Positions 32,315 through 41,201 of a stretch of 58,558 nt of DNA are shown here, one piece after another. The notes beneath the pieces are model-generated. The model made no database searches. It saw nothing but the letters and a program-made list of their open reading frames with translations, and was not told where the DNA came from. Both the position numbers and the translations under genes were made by a program. The stretch is from Lentzea aerocolonigenes (GTDB taxonomy: Bacteria > Actinomycetota > Actinomycetes > Mycobacteriales > Pseudonocardiaceae), in contig NZ_JYJG01000027.1 in the NCBI RefSeq assembly GCF_000955955.1, forward strand, positions 1 to 58,558, given 5' to 3'. Numbering within the stretch: position 1 is the first letter of the stretch; every line of letters starts with the position of its first letter.

Positions 32315-33867
32315 AGCGCTGCCTCGACATCGGCGACCGTCAGCCACGGCCCCAGAATCTTGCTGACCTGCGGCGCGAAGACCGGCGACGACGTGACGAC
32401 CTCGCGTGCGGGCCCGTCCGCGACCACGTCCCCTTCGGCCATCACGACCACCCGCGTCGCGTACTCGGCGACGAACTCGACGTCGTGCGTGGCCAGCACG
32501 ATCGCGCTGCCGAGGTTCTTGAGGACCTTGGCGAGCGCTTCCTTCGCGGGGTAGTCGAGGCCGCGGGTGGGTTCGTCGAGCAACAGCACGTCCGGCGTCC
32601 CGGTCAGCATCACCGCGAGCACGAGCGCCAGCCGTTGCCCCTCCGACAGATCCCGCGGATGTGCGTCCTGCGGCACAGAAGCCAAGCCTTCCAACAGCTT
32701 CCGGCAGGTTCCTGCCGGCTGACCAGTCTCGGCATCGGCCTGGCCGCACTCCTCGGCGACAGTCTCCAGGTACAGCAGATCGGACGGCTGCTGCGGCACC
32801 AGCGCGACAGTTTTCCGGCGCTCGGCGGGTTTCAGCGACTTGGGATCGGTGTTTCCGGCGGAAACCGTGCCGGACGTGCGCTTGCCACTCCCCTGCACCG
32901 CCCAGAGCAGCGACGACTTGCCGGACCCGTTGCGCCCCATCAGCGCAACCCGTTCGCCCGCACCAACGCTGAACGAAACCCCGCGCACAGCCTGCACATC
33001 GCCGTACTTCACGACAACATCCCGTGCTGCCAGCACAGGCACGGCAACCGCGGGATTGCGGGTCGCGGGTTCGGGCAGTCGCTCGCGCAAGGAAGCCGCG
33101 TGCCGGCGCGCATCGCGGACGGACACCGGCACGGGTGACCACCCGGCGACCTGCGCGAGCCTGACCACGGGCGGTGCGACGGGTGCAGCTGCCAGCACCT
33201 CACCGACATCACCGATCTCCCCTGCCGGCAGCAACAGCGCACGATCGGCGTACTGAGCGACGCGTTCGAGTCGGTGCTCGGCGATCACCACGGTCATGCC
33301 GAGGTCGTGCACAAGTCGTTGCACGGCAGCCAGAACGTCCTCGGCGGCACCAGGGTCCAGTGCGGAGGTCGGTTCATCGAGCACCAGGACACGTGGATGC
33401 GCTGTCAGGGCCGCGCCGATCGCGACGCGCTGCTGCTGCCCGCCGCTCAAAGTCGCAAGTGGACGATCACGGAGTTGCGCAAGCCCGAGCAGGTCAAGGG
33501 TCTCCTCAACGCGCTTGCGCATGACGTCGCCGGGCAGCCCCAGGGATTCCATCGAGTAGGCGAGCTCGTCCTCGACGTTGTCCGCGACGAAGCCCGCCAC
33601 CGGATCCTGCCCGACGAACCCGACGACATCGGCCAGCTCGCGCGGCGGGAACCGGGAGGTGTCACGGCCGTCCACCAGCACGCGTCCGGCCAGCGTGCCA
33701 CCGCTGAAGTGCGGGACCAGCCCGTTGATTGCACGCAGGAACGTCGACTTGCCCGAGCCGGTCCGCCCGACGACCAGGCACAGCTCGCCCTCGGGGATCT
33801 CCACCGAGATGTTCGCGAGCACCGGCTGCTCGGCATAGGTGATCGTGACGTCCTCAAACCTGATCAT
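32311..33867 (-). CDS. ECF transporter energising ATPase, two domains fused
   Basis: 518 residues from ATG 33867. Two complete ABC domains in tandem: first with Walker A GRTGSGKST, signature LSGGQQQR and Walker B VLVLDEPTSALD; second with GRNGSGKSS, signature LSEGQRLA and VLLLDEPTRGLD. The second signature departs from LSGGQ (Glu for Gly), which may make the two sites unequal. Fusion of EcfA1 and EcfA2 is common in actinomycetes. It drives the S and T components encoded on each side. Confidence 0.95.
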   Translation of the reverse strand: MIRFEDVTITYAEQPVLANISVEIPEGELCLVVGRTGSGKSTFLRAINGLVPHFSGGTLAGRVLVDGRDTSRFPPRELADVVGFVGQDPVAGFVADNVEDELAYSMESLGLPGDVMRKRVEETLDLLGLAQLRDRPLATLSGGQQQRVAIGAALTAHPRVLVLDEPTSALDPGAAEDVLAAVQRLVHDLGMTVVIAEHRLERVAQYADRALLLPAGEIGDVGEVLAAAPVAPPVVRLAQVAGWSPVPVSVRDARRHAASLRERLPEPATRNPAVAVPVLAARDVVVKYGDVQAVRGVSFSVGAGERVALMGRNGSGKSSLLWAVQGSGKRTSGTVSAGNTDPKSLKPAERRKTVALVPQQPSDLLYLETVAEECGQADAETGQPAGTCRKLLEGLASVPQDAHPRDLSEGQRLALVLAVMLTGTPDVLLLDEPTRGLDYPAKEALAKVLKNLGSAIVLATHDVEFVAEYATRVVVMAEGDVVADGPAREVVTSSPVFAPQVSKILGPWLTVADVEAAL

Positions 33868-33910
33868 GCTTCCCTCACAACCACCACCGGCAGCACCGCC
33901 GCCCGCCTGC

Positions 33911-34942
33911 TCATCGCTCCCTCACCAGCAGCACCGGAGCCAACGCCGCGAACACCGCCAACGCCGGCAGCACCGGCAGTTCCGGCGCCTGCAGCGGCAC
34001 GGTCGACGGCGACAGGGCCGGATCCCCCGAGAACACCAGCACCACCGCCCCGATCACCCCGCTCGACGCCACCCCGACCGCCCTGGCCGACCACCGGTCC
34101 GGCCGATAACGCGTCCGAGGCACCCGCCGCGCCCCCACCCGCAGCCCCGCGATCGCCAGCACACCACCGATCGCCAGCAACAGCCAGCCGGAGTAGGCGT
34201 CGGACAGCAGCCCGTACAGCCCGATGCAGAACCCGAAGAGTCCGGCCAGCACCAACGTTCCGGTGAGCACCCGGTCCCGCCGCGAAATGCCGGCCGTACG
34301 CCCATAGCCACGAGAGTCCATGGAAGCGGCCAGCACCAGCGAGCGTTCCAGGGCGTCCTCCAGCACCGGCACCAGCATCGTGCGAATCGCCCGGGCTCCA
34401 CGCGCCGTGTCACCCCGGAGCTGCCGGGCCTTGCGGACCGACCGCACGGACGAAACCAGTTGTGGCGCAACGGTCAGCGCCACCACAACAGCGACGCTCA
34501 CCTCGTACAGGGCAGCGGGGAGTGAACGGAGCAGCCGCTTGGGGTTCGCCAGGGCGTTGGCGGCACCGACACAGCTGAGGATCGTGGCCAGCAGCAAACC
34601 CTGGTACAGCGCGAAGACCAGCCCCTCGGCCGTCACCGGTCCGCCGATGCGGATGCCCTGGGCCCAGTCCGGGAGCGGAAGCTGCGGCAGGCTGAAGAGG
34701 GTGGTCGGGCCGGCGACGCCGCCGAGGAACACGTGCAGGAGCACCCGCATGCCGATCACCAGCAGGCCGAACTTGAGGAACACGCCGTAGGTCCCTGCCC
34801 ACGGCGTGTTCGCCCGGCAGGTCACGACCACGAGGCCCGCGACGGCCAGGATCAGGCCCAGCAGCAACGGGTTCGTGGTGCGGCTGGCGGCGGTGGCCAG
34901 GCCGAGTGCCCAGAGCCACCACGCACCGGGATGAAGCCTCAC
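33911..34942 (-). CDS. ECF transporter transmembrane T component
   Basis: About 343 residues from GTG 34942 (a GTG at 34972 is possible). MRLHPGAWWLWALGLATAASRTTNP at the N-terminus, several helices, and the coupling-helix motif SMDSRGYGR, equivalent to the conserved A-R-G segment that docks on the ATPases. It couples ATP hydrolysis to toppling of the S component. It lies between the beta-domain surface protein and the ATPase in the B12 operon. Confidence 0.88.
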   Translation of the reverse strand: MRLHPGAWWLWALGLATAASRTTNPLLLGLILAVAGLVVVTCRANTPWAGTYGVFLKFGLLVIGMRVLLHVFLGGVAGPTTLFSLPQLPLPDWAQGIRIGGPVTAEGLVFALYQGLLLATILSCVGAANALANPKRLLRSLPAALYEVSVAVVVALTVAPQLVSSVRSVRKARQLRGDTARGARAIRTMLVPVLEDALERSLVLAASMDSRGYGRTAGISRRDRVLTGTLVLAGLFGFCIGLYGLLSDAYSGWLLLAIGGVLAIAGLRVGARRVPRTRYRPDRWSARAVGVASSGVIGAVVLVFSGDPALSPSTVPLQAPELPVLPALAVFAALAPVLLVRER

Positions 34943-35002
34943 GCCGCCGTCACCGCACCCCGCCCGCAACACCAGCCATCAGCGCCGGCAGAAGCACACT
35001 CG

Positions 35003-35758
35003 TCATTCGTTTTCCGCACCACCGCGACGCCGCCTCGCCACCAGCAGCCCCGCCACGACGAGCGCCGCGATCAGCAACACTCCGATCGCGGTCCACCACC
35101 AGCCGGGGCTCGCCTTCTCCTCGGGCGGCGCCGACTCCGCCTTGATCTCGACCGCCTCCGAACCGCTCGTCGTGGTGGTCACCGCCGTCGAGGACGGCTC
35201 CGAAGACGTTGTCACCGAAGAAGAACTCGGCACCGGAGGCGTGGTCGTGGTCGGCTGCGGCTGGCCAGCGGGTGGGTTCACGGGCGCCGGAACCTGCGGC
35301 GGTTGCGGAGCCGGTTGCTGAGGGGCCGGAGCCGCGGGCGGCGCCATCCCGGGCTGCTCGCCCGCCCCGAACGCCCAACCCTCGGCAGTTCCCCGGGCAG
35401 GCACGTGCGAAGCCGCGCCGGAGTTGCTGTACGACCAAGCCCCACCAGCCGGCGCGTGCCAGTACGACCAGTACGCCGAGGCGGGCGAGGTGGTGACGCA
35501 CTTGTCGGTGTCGGTGCCGGGCTTCTCGTTGATGCGGCAGACGAATCCGGGCTGCCGCGACGCGAACGTGTAGCCGAACCCGGCCGCGCTCAAAGCCGCC
35601 ACGCCGGAAGCCGGGCTGCCCGGCGCACAGCCCTGCCGCACGCCTCCCCCGAGACCGCGGAAGTCGACGACCACCGTCACGCCGTCGCATCCCGCGGCTT
35701 GCGCCGGCACCGGCAAGAACCCGATCACCAGTGCCAGCGCGAAGAAGAGCCTTTTCAC
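35003..35758 (-). CDS. Membrane-anchored transcobalamin-beta-like surface protein
   Basis: 251 residues from GTG 35758, overlapping the previous stop (GTGA). Signal peptide to VPAQA; domain of about 110 residues with two probable disulfides (GCDGV, QGCAPG, VCRINEK, KCVTT) and the core AYWSYWHAPAGGAWSYSNSGA...GTAEGWAFG, paralogous to the next-upstream gene product. A long Pro/Ser/Thr linker (about 135-210) then leads to a C-terminal helix and RRRR. YWSYW and the small beta fold resemble the DUF4430/transcobalamin beta domain. Predicted to bind cobalamin at the surface next to the importer; binding is inferred. Confidence 0.75.
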   Translation of the reverse strand: MKRLFFALALVIGFLPVPAQAAGCDGVTVVVDFRGLGGGVRQGCAPGSPASGVAALSAAGFGYTFASRQPGFVCRINEKPGTDTDKCVTTSPASAYWSYWHAPAGGAWSYSNSGAASHVPARGTAEGWAFGAGEQPGMAPPAAPAPQQPAPQPPQVPAPVNPPAGQPQPTTTTPPVPSSSSVTTSSEPSSTAVTTTTSGSEAVEIKAESAPPEEKASPGWWWTAIGVLLIAALVVAGLLVARRRRGGAENE

Positions 35759-36168
35759 GGAGTGGCACCCGGCGCGACACCCGTGCCGTACGACCAGCCC
35801 TCGACCGTGCCGGGCGCCGGGTCGTAGCTGCCGGCGCCCACGCTGCTGTAGGTCCAGGCGCCGCCGGGCGTGGCGTGCCAGTACGACCAGTAGGCGCTGG
35901 TCGTGGGCATCTTGCACGGGTTCGGCAGCGACTTGATCGTGCACACCAACCCGGGGCGGCGCGGCACGAACGAGTACGTGAAGCCGGCATCCGTCAGCGC
36001 CGCCAGGCCAGAGGCCGGGTCGCCCGCGGCGCAGCCGGTCTCGACGCCGCCGCCCAGCGCGGTGAAGTCGACGACGACCTGCACGCCCTCGCACGAGGAA
36101 GCCGAGGCCGGGGACGTGACGGCGAAAGAACTTGCCAGCAGAGCGAGGGCAGCGAGCACGCGGCGCAT
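35755..36168 (-). CDS. Secreted transcobalamin-beta-like domain protein
   Basis: 137 residues from ATG 36168 (TGATG with the upstream stop). Signal peptide to SPASA; the mature protein is just the beta-like domain with four Cys and the same TSAYWSYWHATPGGAWTYSSVGA...GTVEGWSYG core as the following gene, but no linker or anchor. It would be a free or complex-bound soluble partner. The close match of the two domains shows a duplication inside the operon. Confidence 0.75.
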   Translation of the reverse strand: MRRVLAALALLASSFAVTSPASASSCEGVQVVVDFTALGGGVETGCAAGDPASGLAALTDAGFTYSFVPRRPGLVCTIKSLPNPCKMPTTSAYWSYWHATPGGAWTYSSVGAGSYDPAPGTVEGWSYGTGVAPGATP

Positions 36169-37325
36169 CACGCACCAACCTTCCGACGACGGGAGACGAA
36201 GAGAAGTGCGGCGCCGAGCACGACCGCGAACGAGCCGAACAGGGTCAGCGGCACGGCCTGGTCCGGGCCGGTGGCCGCGAGCGGTGGGTCGACCGGCGCC
36301 GGACCGGCGGGCGCGGGAACCGAAGGCTCGGCAGAGGGCGGAGTGGACGGCGGCGTGGTCGCGCACTCGATCGCGGGCACACCAGCCGAGGCCGAAGCAG
36401 CGGACACGTCAACGAGGCCCACCCGTGCGAGCCCGAGCATCGCCTGCGCGGTGGCACGAACAGCCTTGGCCGCCTCGAAACCCGTGCTGTCGTAAGCAAT
36501 CGCGCCACGCTGAGCCTCCGGTCCGGCACAGCCGACCTGCAGCGTCCTCAAGTACGCCACGGCCCTGTCCGCCGCCCCGGCCTGACCGCCGGCCACCAGC
36601 GCGCCGACCGCGAGTCCGGTGGTGTTGGCGTTGGACGGCCCGACCGCCGCCGGGAATCCGCCGTCAGCCTGCTGCTGCTTCACGAGCCACGCGAGGGCCG
36701 CCGGGTTCCTCAGCGCCTGCAACACCATCGTCGTGGCGTCCACATCGGACTTGCAGGTCGCCTCGCCGAACACGATCGGGAAACCGCCGTCCGGGCACTG
36801 CGTGGACACCAGGTACGTCGTCGCCTTGTCGAGCGGCAGTGCGGCGCGACGAAGCACGATGATCGCCAGCGACTGGGTGAACGCGTTGCTCTCGTCCCAC
36901 TCGGGATCACCCTTGTCGCGGAACCGGCCATCAGCGTCCTGCAACTCGGTGAGCCGCTCGATCAGGTCGACACCGCCGAACTTCCGCGCGTCGAGACCCT
37001 GGACCTGCGCGGCCAGCGCGATCTTGGCGACGGGACCCGTGAACGACTCCTCGCCCTTGCCGATGAAGTCCGGGAGGTTCGCCGACAGCCAGGCCATCGC
37101 CTTGGCCGACGCCGACTGGCCCACTCCCGCCGCCGCGAGACCGTAGACGCCGTCGGCGGTCAGTCCGGGGTCGCCGGGGCCGCCCGGGAAGTTGATCAGG
37201 TGGTCGCCCGGGACGAACTGGCTGACCAGCCACGTTCCCGCGGCCGGCGCGACCTCCGCGGCCTGCGCCTGAGGTGTCGCCACGAGCGCGGTCGCGACGA
37301 GCGCGACCAACGCGGATCTCCGCAT
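36168..37325 (-). CDS. Sortase-anchored intrinsic-factor-alpha-like toroid protein
   Basis: 385 residues from ATG 37325 (GGGAGG 9 nt upstream). Signal peptide to PQAQA. The mature region shows repeats of helical hairpins with DADGRF, CPDGGFP and QADGGFPA, the hallmark of alpha/alpha toroids seen in prenyltransferase/squalene-cyclase-like folds and in the alpha domain of intrinsic factor and transcobalamin. A Pro/Ser-rich spacer leads to LAATGPD, a class E sortase LAxTG signal, then a hydrophobic helix and RRRK. First gene after the riboswitch. Proposed cobalamin-capturing surface protein; the ligand role is inferred from fold and operon. Confidence 0.8.
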   Translation of the reverse strand: MRRSALVALVATALVATPQAQAAEVAPAAGTWLVSQFVPGDHLINFPGGPGDPGLTADGVYGLAAAGVGQSASAKAMAWLSANLPDFIGKGEESFTGPVAKIALAAQVQGLDARKFGGVDLIERLTELQDADGRFRDKGDPEWDESNAFTQSLAIIVLRRAALPLDKATTYLVSTQCPDGGFPIVFGEATCKSDVDATTMVLQALRNPAALAWLVKQQQADGGFPAAVGPSNANTTGLAVGALVAGGQAGAADRAVAYLRTLQVGCAGPEAQRGAIAYDSTGFEAAKAVRATAQAMLGLARVGLVDVSAASASAGVPAIECATTPPSTPPSAEPSVPAPAGPAPVDPPLAATGPDQAVPLTLFGSFAVVLGAALLFVSRRRKVGA

Positions 37326-37374
37326 CACAAAACGCCTCCCTGCCCCGCATGTCCTCGACGGGTTGGTGGAGCTA

Positions 37375-37452
37375 CCGCACGCCACGGGCAGTCGGACTTT
37401 CACCGTTGCGGGTCAGTGCCGGAGTTGCACCGGCTTCCCCCGCGGCGTGCGG
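37375..37452 (-). promoter_or_regulatory. Compact cobalamin riboswitch
   Basis: On the minus strand, CCGCACGCC and GGCGTGCGG form a perfect 9-bp closing stem around a core that reads GGGGAAGCCGGTGCAACTCC, GGCACTGACCCGCAACGGTG and AAGTCCGACTGCCC, the B12-box sequence of cobalamin riboswitches. It is only 78 nt and lacks the long peripheral arms of the large class. It ends about 50 nt before the first ATG, close to the GGGAGG ribosome binding site, so control of translation initiation is likely. High cobalamin should shut off the operon. Confidence 0.9.
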
Positions 37453-37540
37453 ATGCTGTTGTCAACCAAGGATCGTGCGGGAGGGATCTTGTTGAGTCAA
37501 ATGGCTGTGAGCTGGACCATCACCCGGCACAATCGCGCGC

Positions 37541-39094
37541 ATGGGGGATTTCGAGGAACTGGTCCTGGCCACCGCACGGCAGATCGAGCCGCTCATCCCG
37601 GTGGCTCCGGCGGCGGATCTCGGCCGGTACGAACCACGTCACCACTGGAACGGCCCCGAGTTCGGCACGCCGGCGCAACGAGCCCTCGACGACTTCGACC
37701 GGTCGGCCGCGGAACTTCTCCTCGGCGCACTCGAACGCGGTGTCTCGAAGCTGACGGTCCAAGCGCCCGACGACATCGTCGCCGACCTGGTGCCGCTCCC
37801 CGCCGGCACCACGTTCTCCTACGCGTCGTTCGGTGGCCAAAGCCCGCTCGAGAAACCGATGGGCCTGATCGCGATCGTGAATCCCGGCGCGATCGAGCTG
37901 ATCACCGAGCAGGTGCGGGCCACTGCCGCGCTGGTCGACCTCGGCGACGTGACGGGCGACGAGAACGCGGTCATCGCGAAGCACGGCGCGGCACATCTCG
38001 CCGTGGCCGTGGCGACCGCGGCCGCCGTCCTGAACAAGATCCGCACGTCGCCGGATCCGGTGGCGGTCATCGGCATCGCGATCGGCGTGACCGCACTCGT
38101 GATCCCGAAGCTCCCGAAGCCACCGGCGTACGAGCAGGCGTTGCGGCAGCGGATGCGCGACGAGTACCAGGGCCAGTCCTGGAACCCGAGCGTCCCGGTG
38201 GCCCACCACCAGTTCCAGCTCATCGAAGATCCGGGTGACTCACCGGGCTTCTCGGCAACGGGCCTGGTCGCCGCGTTGGAAACGGGCTTCGCGGTGCGCA
38301 CCGGCATCGAGCAGGGCCGCGTCCCGGTGGAGGCGCAGGTCGTGCTGACCCCGCCTGGCGAGCCGGAGACGACGTACTGGGACGAGGTCGCCGAGGTCAG
38401 CTTCACCGCGGTCAACGGCGGTGCGCAGCTCGGTTGCGCCGGAATGCCGCCCTGGCCCGATGACTACCGCGTCCGGGTGTCCGCCTGCGGCCGAGACGGT
38501 GATGACGACGAAGCCTACGAGCTGCTGATCTGGCCGGCACCGCTCACAGAACCGGTGGTGCACAAGAAGACCGACCGGCTGGGCCACCGACTGCGCGGCG
38601 AACCCGAGCCGATCCGGCCGCCTGCGCCTGAGGCCGGGCTGCGCTGGCTGGCCAACGCTCTGGGCGAGGCGGCAACCGTCACGATCGCCATCGGCCTCGA
38701 GGTCGACGACGTGGTGGACGACTTCGACGAGGACTCGATCGCCATCGGAATCGACGGCGGTGTCGTCGTGATCGAGGACAACAACTACGTCGGCGCCGAC
38801 GAGAACGTGCTGGCGCAGATGTCCCGCAACGGAAAAGCGGCCAGCTTCTACTGGAACGTCAACGCCGTCACGATGCTGTCCTTCGCCCGCAAGGGCGAGC
38901 TGGTCTCGTCGGAAGAACCTTGGGAAGACGCCGAATTCGGCGACGACCCGGAGGTCGTCGCCGCTCTCGACGGACTGGATTTCGTGGACGTCCGGCACAC
39001 CTACGCGAAGGGGATCACCGCGGTCACCCGATTCACCGGCGGTGTGCTGCCGAAGGACGACATCACCGCCGCGATCGAGGCGCTCTACGAGTAG
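37541..39094 (+). CDS. DUF6461-like protein with uncharacterised N-terminal part
   Basis: 517 residues from ATG 37541, divergent from the B12 operon. No signal peptide. The N-terminal 330 residues are unfamiliar and contain one hydrophobic stretch (VAVIGIAIGVTALVIP). The C-terminal 160 residues (ALGEAATVTIAIGLEVDD, GKAASFYWNVNAVTMLSFARKGEL) resemble DUF6461, a family often duplicated in actinomycetes with unknown, possibly immunity-related, roles. Its 3' end overlaps the convergent monooxygenase by 10 nt. Confidence 0.7.
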   Translation: MGDFEELVLATARQIEPLIPVAPAADLGRYEPRHHWNGPEFGTPAQRALDDFDRSAAELLLGALERGVSKLTVQAPDDIVADLVPLPAGTTFSYASFGGQSPLEKPMGLIAIVNPGAIELITEQVRATAALVDLGDVTGDENAVIAKHGAAHLAVAVATAAAVLNKIRTSPDPVAVIGIAIGVTALVIPKLPKPPAYEQALRQRMRDEYQGQSWNPSVPVAHHQFQLIEDPGDSPGFSATGLVAALETGFAVRTGIEQGRVPVEAQVVLTPPGEPETTYWDEVAEVSFTAVNGGAQLGCAGMPPWPDDYRVRVSACGRDGDDDEAYELLIWPAPLTEPVVHKKTDRLGHRLRGEPEPIRPPAPEAGLRWLANALGEAATVTIAIGLEVDDVVDDFDEDSIAIGIDGGVVVIEDNNYVGADENVLAQMSRNGKAASFYWNVNAVTMLSFARKGELVSSEEPWEDAEFGDDPEVVAALDGLDFVDVRHTYAKGITAVTRFTGGVLPKDDITAAIEALYE

Positions 39095-40176
39095 GTCGGC
39101 AGCGTGAGGCTGTTGACCACATCGGCGAACTCCTCGACGGGCGCCCCGCCGTTCGCCTGGTTCTTCAGCGCCATGTCCTGGTTCGCCGTCACGTACGGGC
39201 GCAGGATCTCCTCGTAGCGCTGGAAGGCGATCTCCGGGTTGTCGCGGAGTTCCCCGGCAAGGACGTACGCACCCACGAGCGCCATGCTGGTGCCCTGCCC
39301 GGACAACGGCGAACCGCAGTAGCCGGCGTCGCCGAGCAGCACCACGTTGCCCTTCGACCAGGTCTCCATCCGGATCTGGGCCATCGCGTCGAAGTGGAAG
39401 TCCGGCGCTTCCCACATGTGCTTCAGCGCGGTCTGCCACGCCCACTTGGCGTCGGCGAACTTCTCGGCGATCAGCTGCTTCTGCGCCTCGACGTCGCGGT
39501 GGTCGAAGTCGACCTGGCCGTTGAAGCCCATGTAGACGCGGCATTCCGCGTTGGCGCGGGCGCTCATGATGCCGCCGCCGACGATCTCGCCCTGCTGGAA
39601 CGTCTGCCAGTGGTCCAGCTCCAGCCAGTTCGGCGCGGTGAACACGGCGAGGTTCATGCCGAGGTGGCTGATGAAGTCCTGCTCCGGCCCGAAGACCAGC
39701 TTGCGGACGTTGGAGTGCAGGCCGTCCGCGCCGACGATGACGTCGAAGTCGCGCGGCGCGGCCTTCTCGAAGGTGACGCGGGTGCCGTCGATCGAGGTGA
39801 TGGTGTCGTCGAACAGGTACTCGACGCCCTCGACCGCGTCGAAGATCATCCGGGCCAGGTCGTCGCGCAGCAGCTCGACGTCGGGGCTGGAGAGGTCGCC
39901 GCCGCTCAGCGTGTGCTCGGTCGAGCGGTAGACCTCGTTGCCGTCCTCGTCGACGACGTTCATGCCGCGCATGTTGGTGTTGCACGACCGCAGCTGCTCG
40001 CCGAGGCCCATCCGCTCCATGACCTGCAACGCCGGGCCGCGCACGTCGATGGCCTGGCCGCCGGGCCGCATGCCCCGGTAGCGCTCGACGACGGTGACGT
40101 CGAAGCCGTAGCGGCGCAGCCAGTAGGCGAGTGCGGGTCCGCCGATGCTGGCGCCGGAGATCAGGACGTTCTTCAT
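39085..40176 (-). CDS. FAD-dependent aromatic/antibiotic-type monooxygenase
   Basis: 363 residues from ATG 40176. GxGxxG-like dinucleotide fold SGASIGGPALAYWLRRYGFDVTVVER, DG motif GADGLHSNVRK and GDAGYCGSPLSGQGTSMAL that contacts the flavin ribityl, as in PHBH-type hydroxylases. Needs NAD(P)H and O2 to hydroxylate an aromatic or polyketide substrate. Isolated, with no obvious pathway around it, so the substrate is unknown. Confidence 0.92.
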   Translation of the reverse strand: MKNVLISGASIGGPALAYWLRRYGFDVTVVERYRGMRPGGQAIDVRGPALQVMERMGLGEQLRSCNTNMRGMNVVDEDGNEVYRSTEHTLSGGDLSSPDVELLRDDLARMIFDAVEGVEYLFDDTITSIDGTRVTFEKAAPRDFDVIVGADGLHSNVRKLVFGPEQDFISHLGMNLAVFTAPNWLELDHWQTFQQGEIVGGGIMSARANAECRVYMGFNGQVDFDHRDVEAQKQLIAEKFADAKWAWQTALKHMWEAPDFHFDAMAQIRMETWSKGNVVLLGDAGYCGSPLSGQGTSMALVGAYVLAGELRDNPEIAFQRYEEILRPYVTANQDMALKNQANGGAPVEEFADVVNSLTLPTYS

Positions 40177-40258
40177 GGTGTTCCCCCTGTGAGTCGGTGT
40201 TGCTCACAAGGTGCCGACCACCGCTGACCGTCCACTGACCATCGGCCGTCAGCCGCTG

Positions 40259-41077
40259 TCAGGGCTTGACAGCGACCCCGGCGAACGGCACTTCGTTGAC
40301 CTCCTCGTCGGCCGCGAAGTCGCCCTCGCCGTCCGGCCGCCACGACGGGCACGTGACCAGACCCGGCTCCACCAGGTCGAACCCGCCGAAGAACGCCAGC
40401 ACCTGGTCGTGCGTGCGCGGGAAGGCCTGGTTCTGGGAGCTCTTGACGTTGTAGGTCTGCACGGCCTCGTCCATGCCGTCCGGCTTGGCCTCGGCCGACG
40501 CGTGCGACAGCGCGAGGAAGCTGCCGGGCACGAGCCGGTCCCGGTACTCGCCGACGATCGCGGCCGGCTCCCACTCGTCCGGGACGAAGTGCAGCAACAG
40601 CAACATGAACAGCCCGACCGGCTGGTCGAAGTCGATGAGCTTGCGGGTCGAGTCGGCGTCGAAGATCGCGTCGAGGTCGCGCAGGTCGGCCTGGATGACG
40701 GCCGTGTTCGGGTTGCCCGCCAGGATCAGCTCGCTGTGCGCGACGGCGACCGGGTCCTTGTCCACGTAGACGACGCGGGCGTCCGGGGCTTCGGCCTGCA
40801 CGATCTCGTGCAGGTTGCCGACCGTCGGGATGCCGGAACCGATGTCGAGGAACTGGGTGACGCCGTGCTCGACCATGTGCAGCGCGGCCCTGCGCAGGAA
40901 CGACCTGTTCAGCCGTGCCGCGTCGCGGACGCCGGGCATGATCTGCAGGATCCTCTCCGCCAACGCGCGGTCCGGGGCGAAGTTGTGACCACCACCGAGC
41001 CAGTAGTCGTACACCCGTGCCGGTGACGGCACCGTCGTGTCCACACCTGGTGGAACCCAACCGAGGTCACTGCTCAC
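40259..41077 (-). CDS. SAM-dependent methyltransferase, DUF574 type
   Basis: 272 residues from GTG 41077. VPSPARVYDYWLGGGHNFAPDRALAERI at the start is the signature of the actinomycete DUF574/PF04672 family; the SAM site is LDIGSGIPTVGNLHEIVQ with Asp in VVYVDKDPVAVAH. Family members occur in many copies per genome and few have known substrates. It is divergent from the P450 gene across a 124-nt promoter region. Confidence 0.92.
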   Translation of the reverse strand: MSSDLGWVPPGVDTTVPSPARVYDYWLGGGHNFAPDRALAERILQIMPGVRDAARLNRSFLRRAALHMVEHGVTQFLDIGSGIPTVGNLHEIVQAEAPDARVVYVDKDPVAVAHSELILAGNPNTAVIQADLRDLDAIFDADSTRKLIDFDQPVGLFMLLLLHFVPDEWEPAAIVGEYRDRLVPGSFLALSHASAEAKPDGMDEAVQTYNVKSSQNQAFPRTHDQVLAFFGGFDLVEPGLVTCPSWRPDGEGDFAADEEVNEVPFAGVAVKP

Positions 41078-41201
41078 GGACTGACTGTACGTGTGTGCAC
41101 CAGTTCGGCCGACTGCATCAGCATCCGATCGTGTGTATCTGCTCGCCTCCACCAGCGCGATGGCCCTAGGTTGTTCGGGGTCGCACGAGAGGGTGATGGT
41201 G

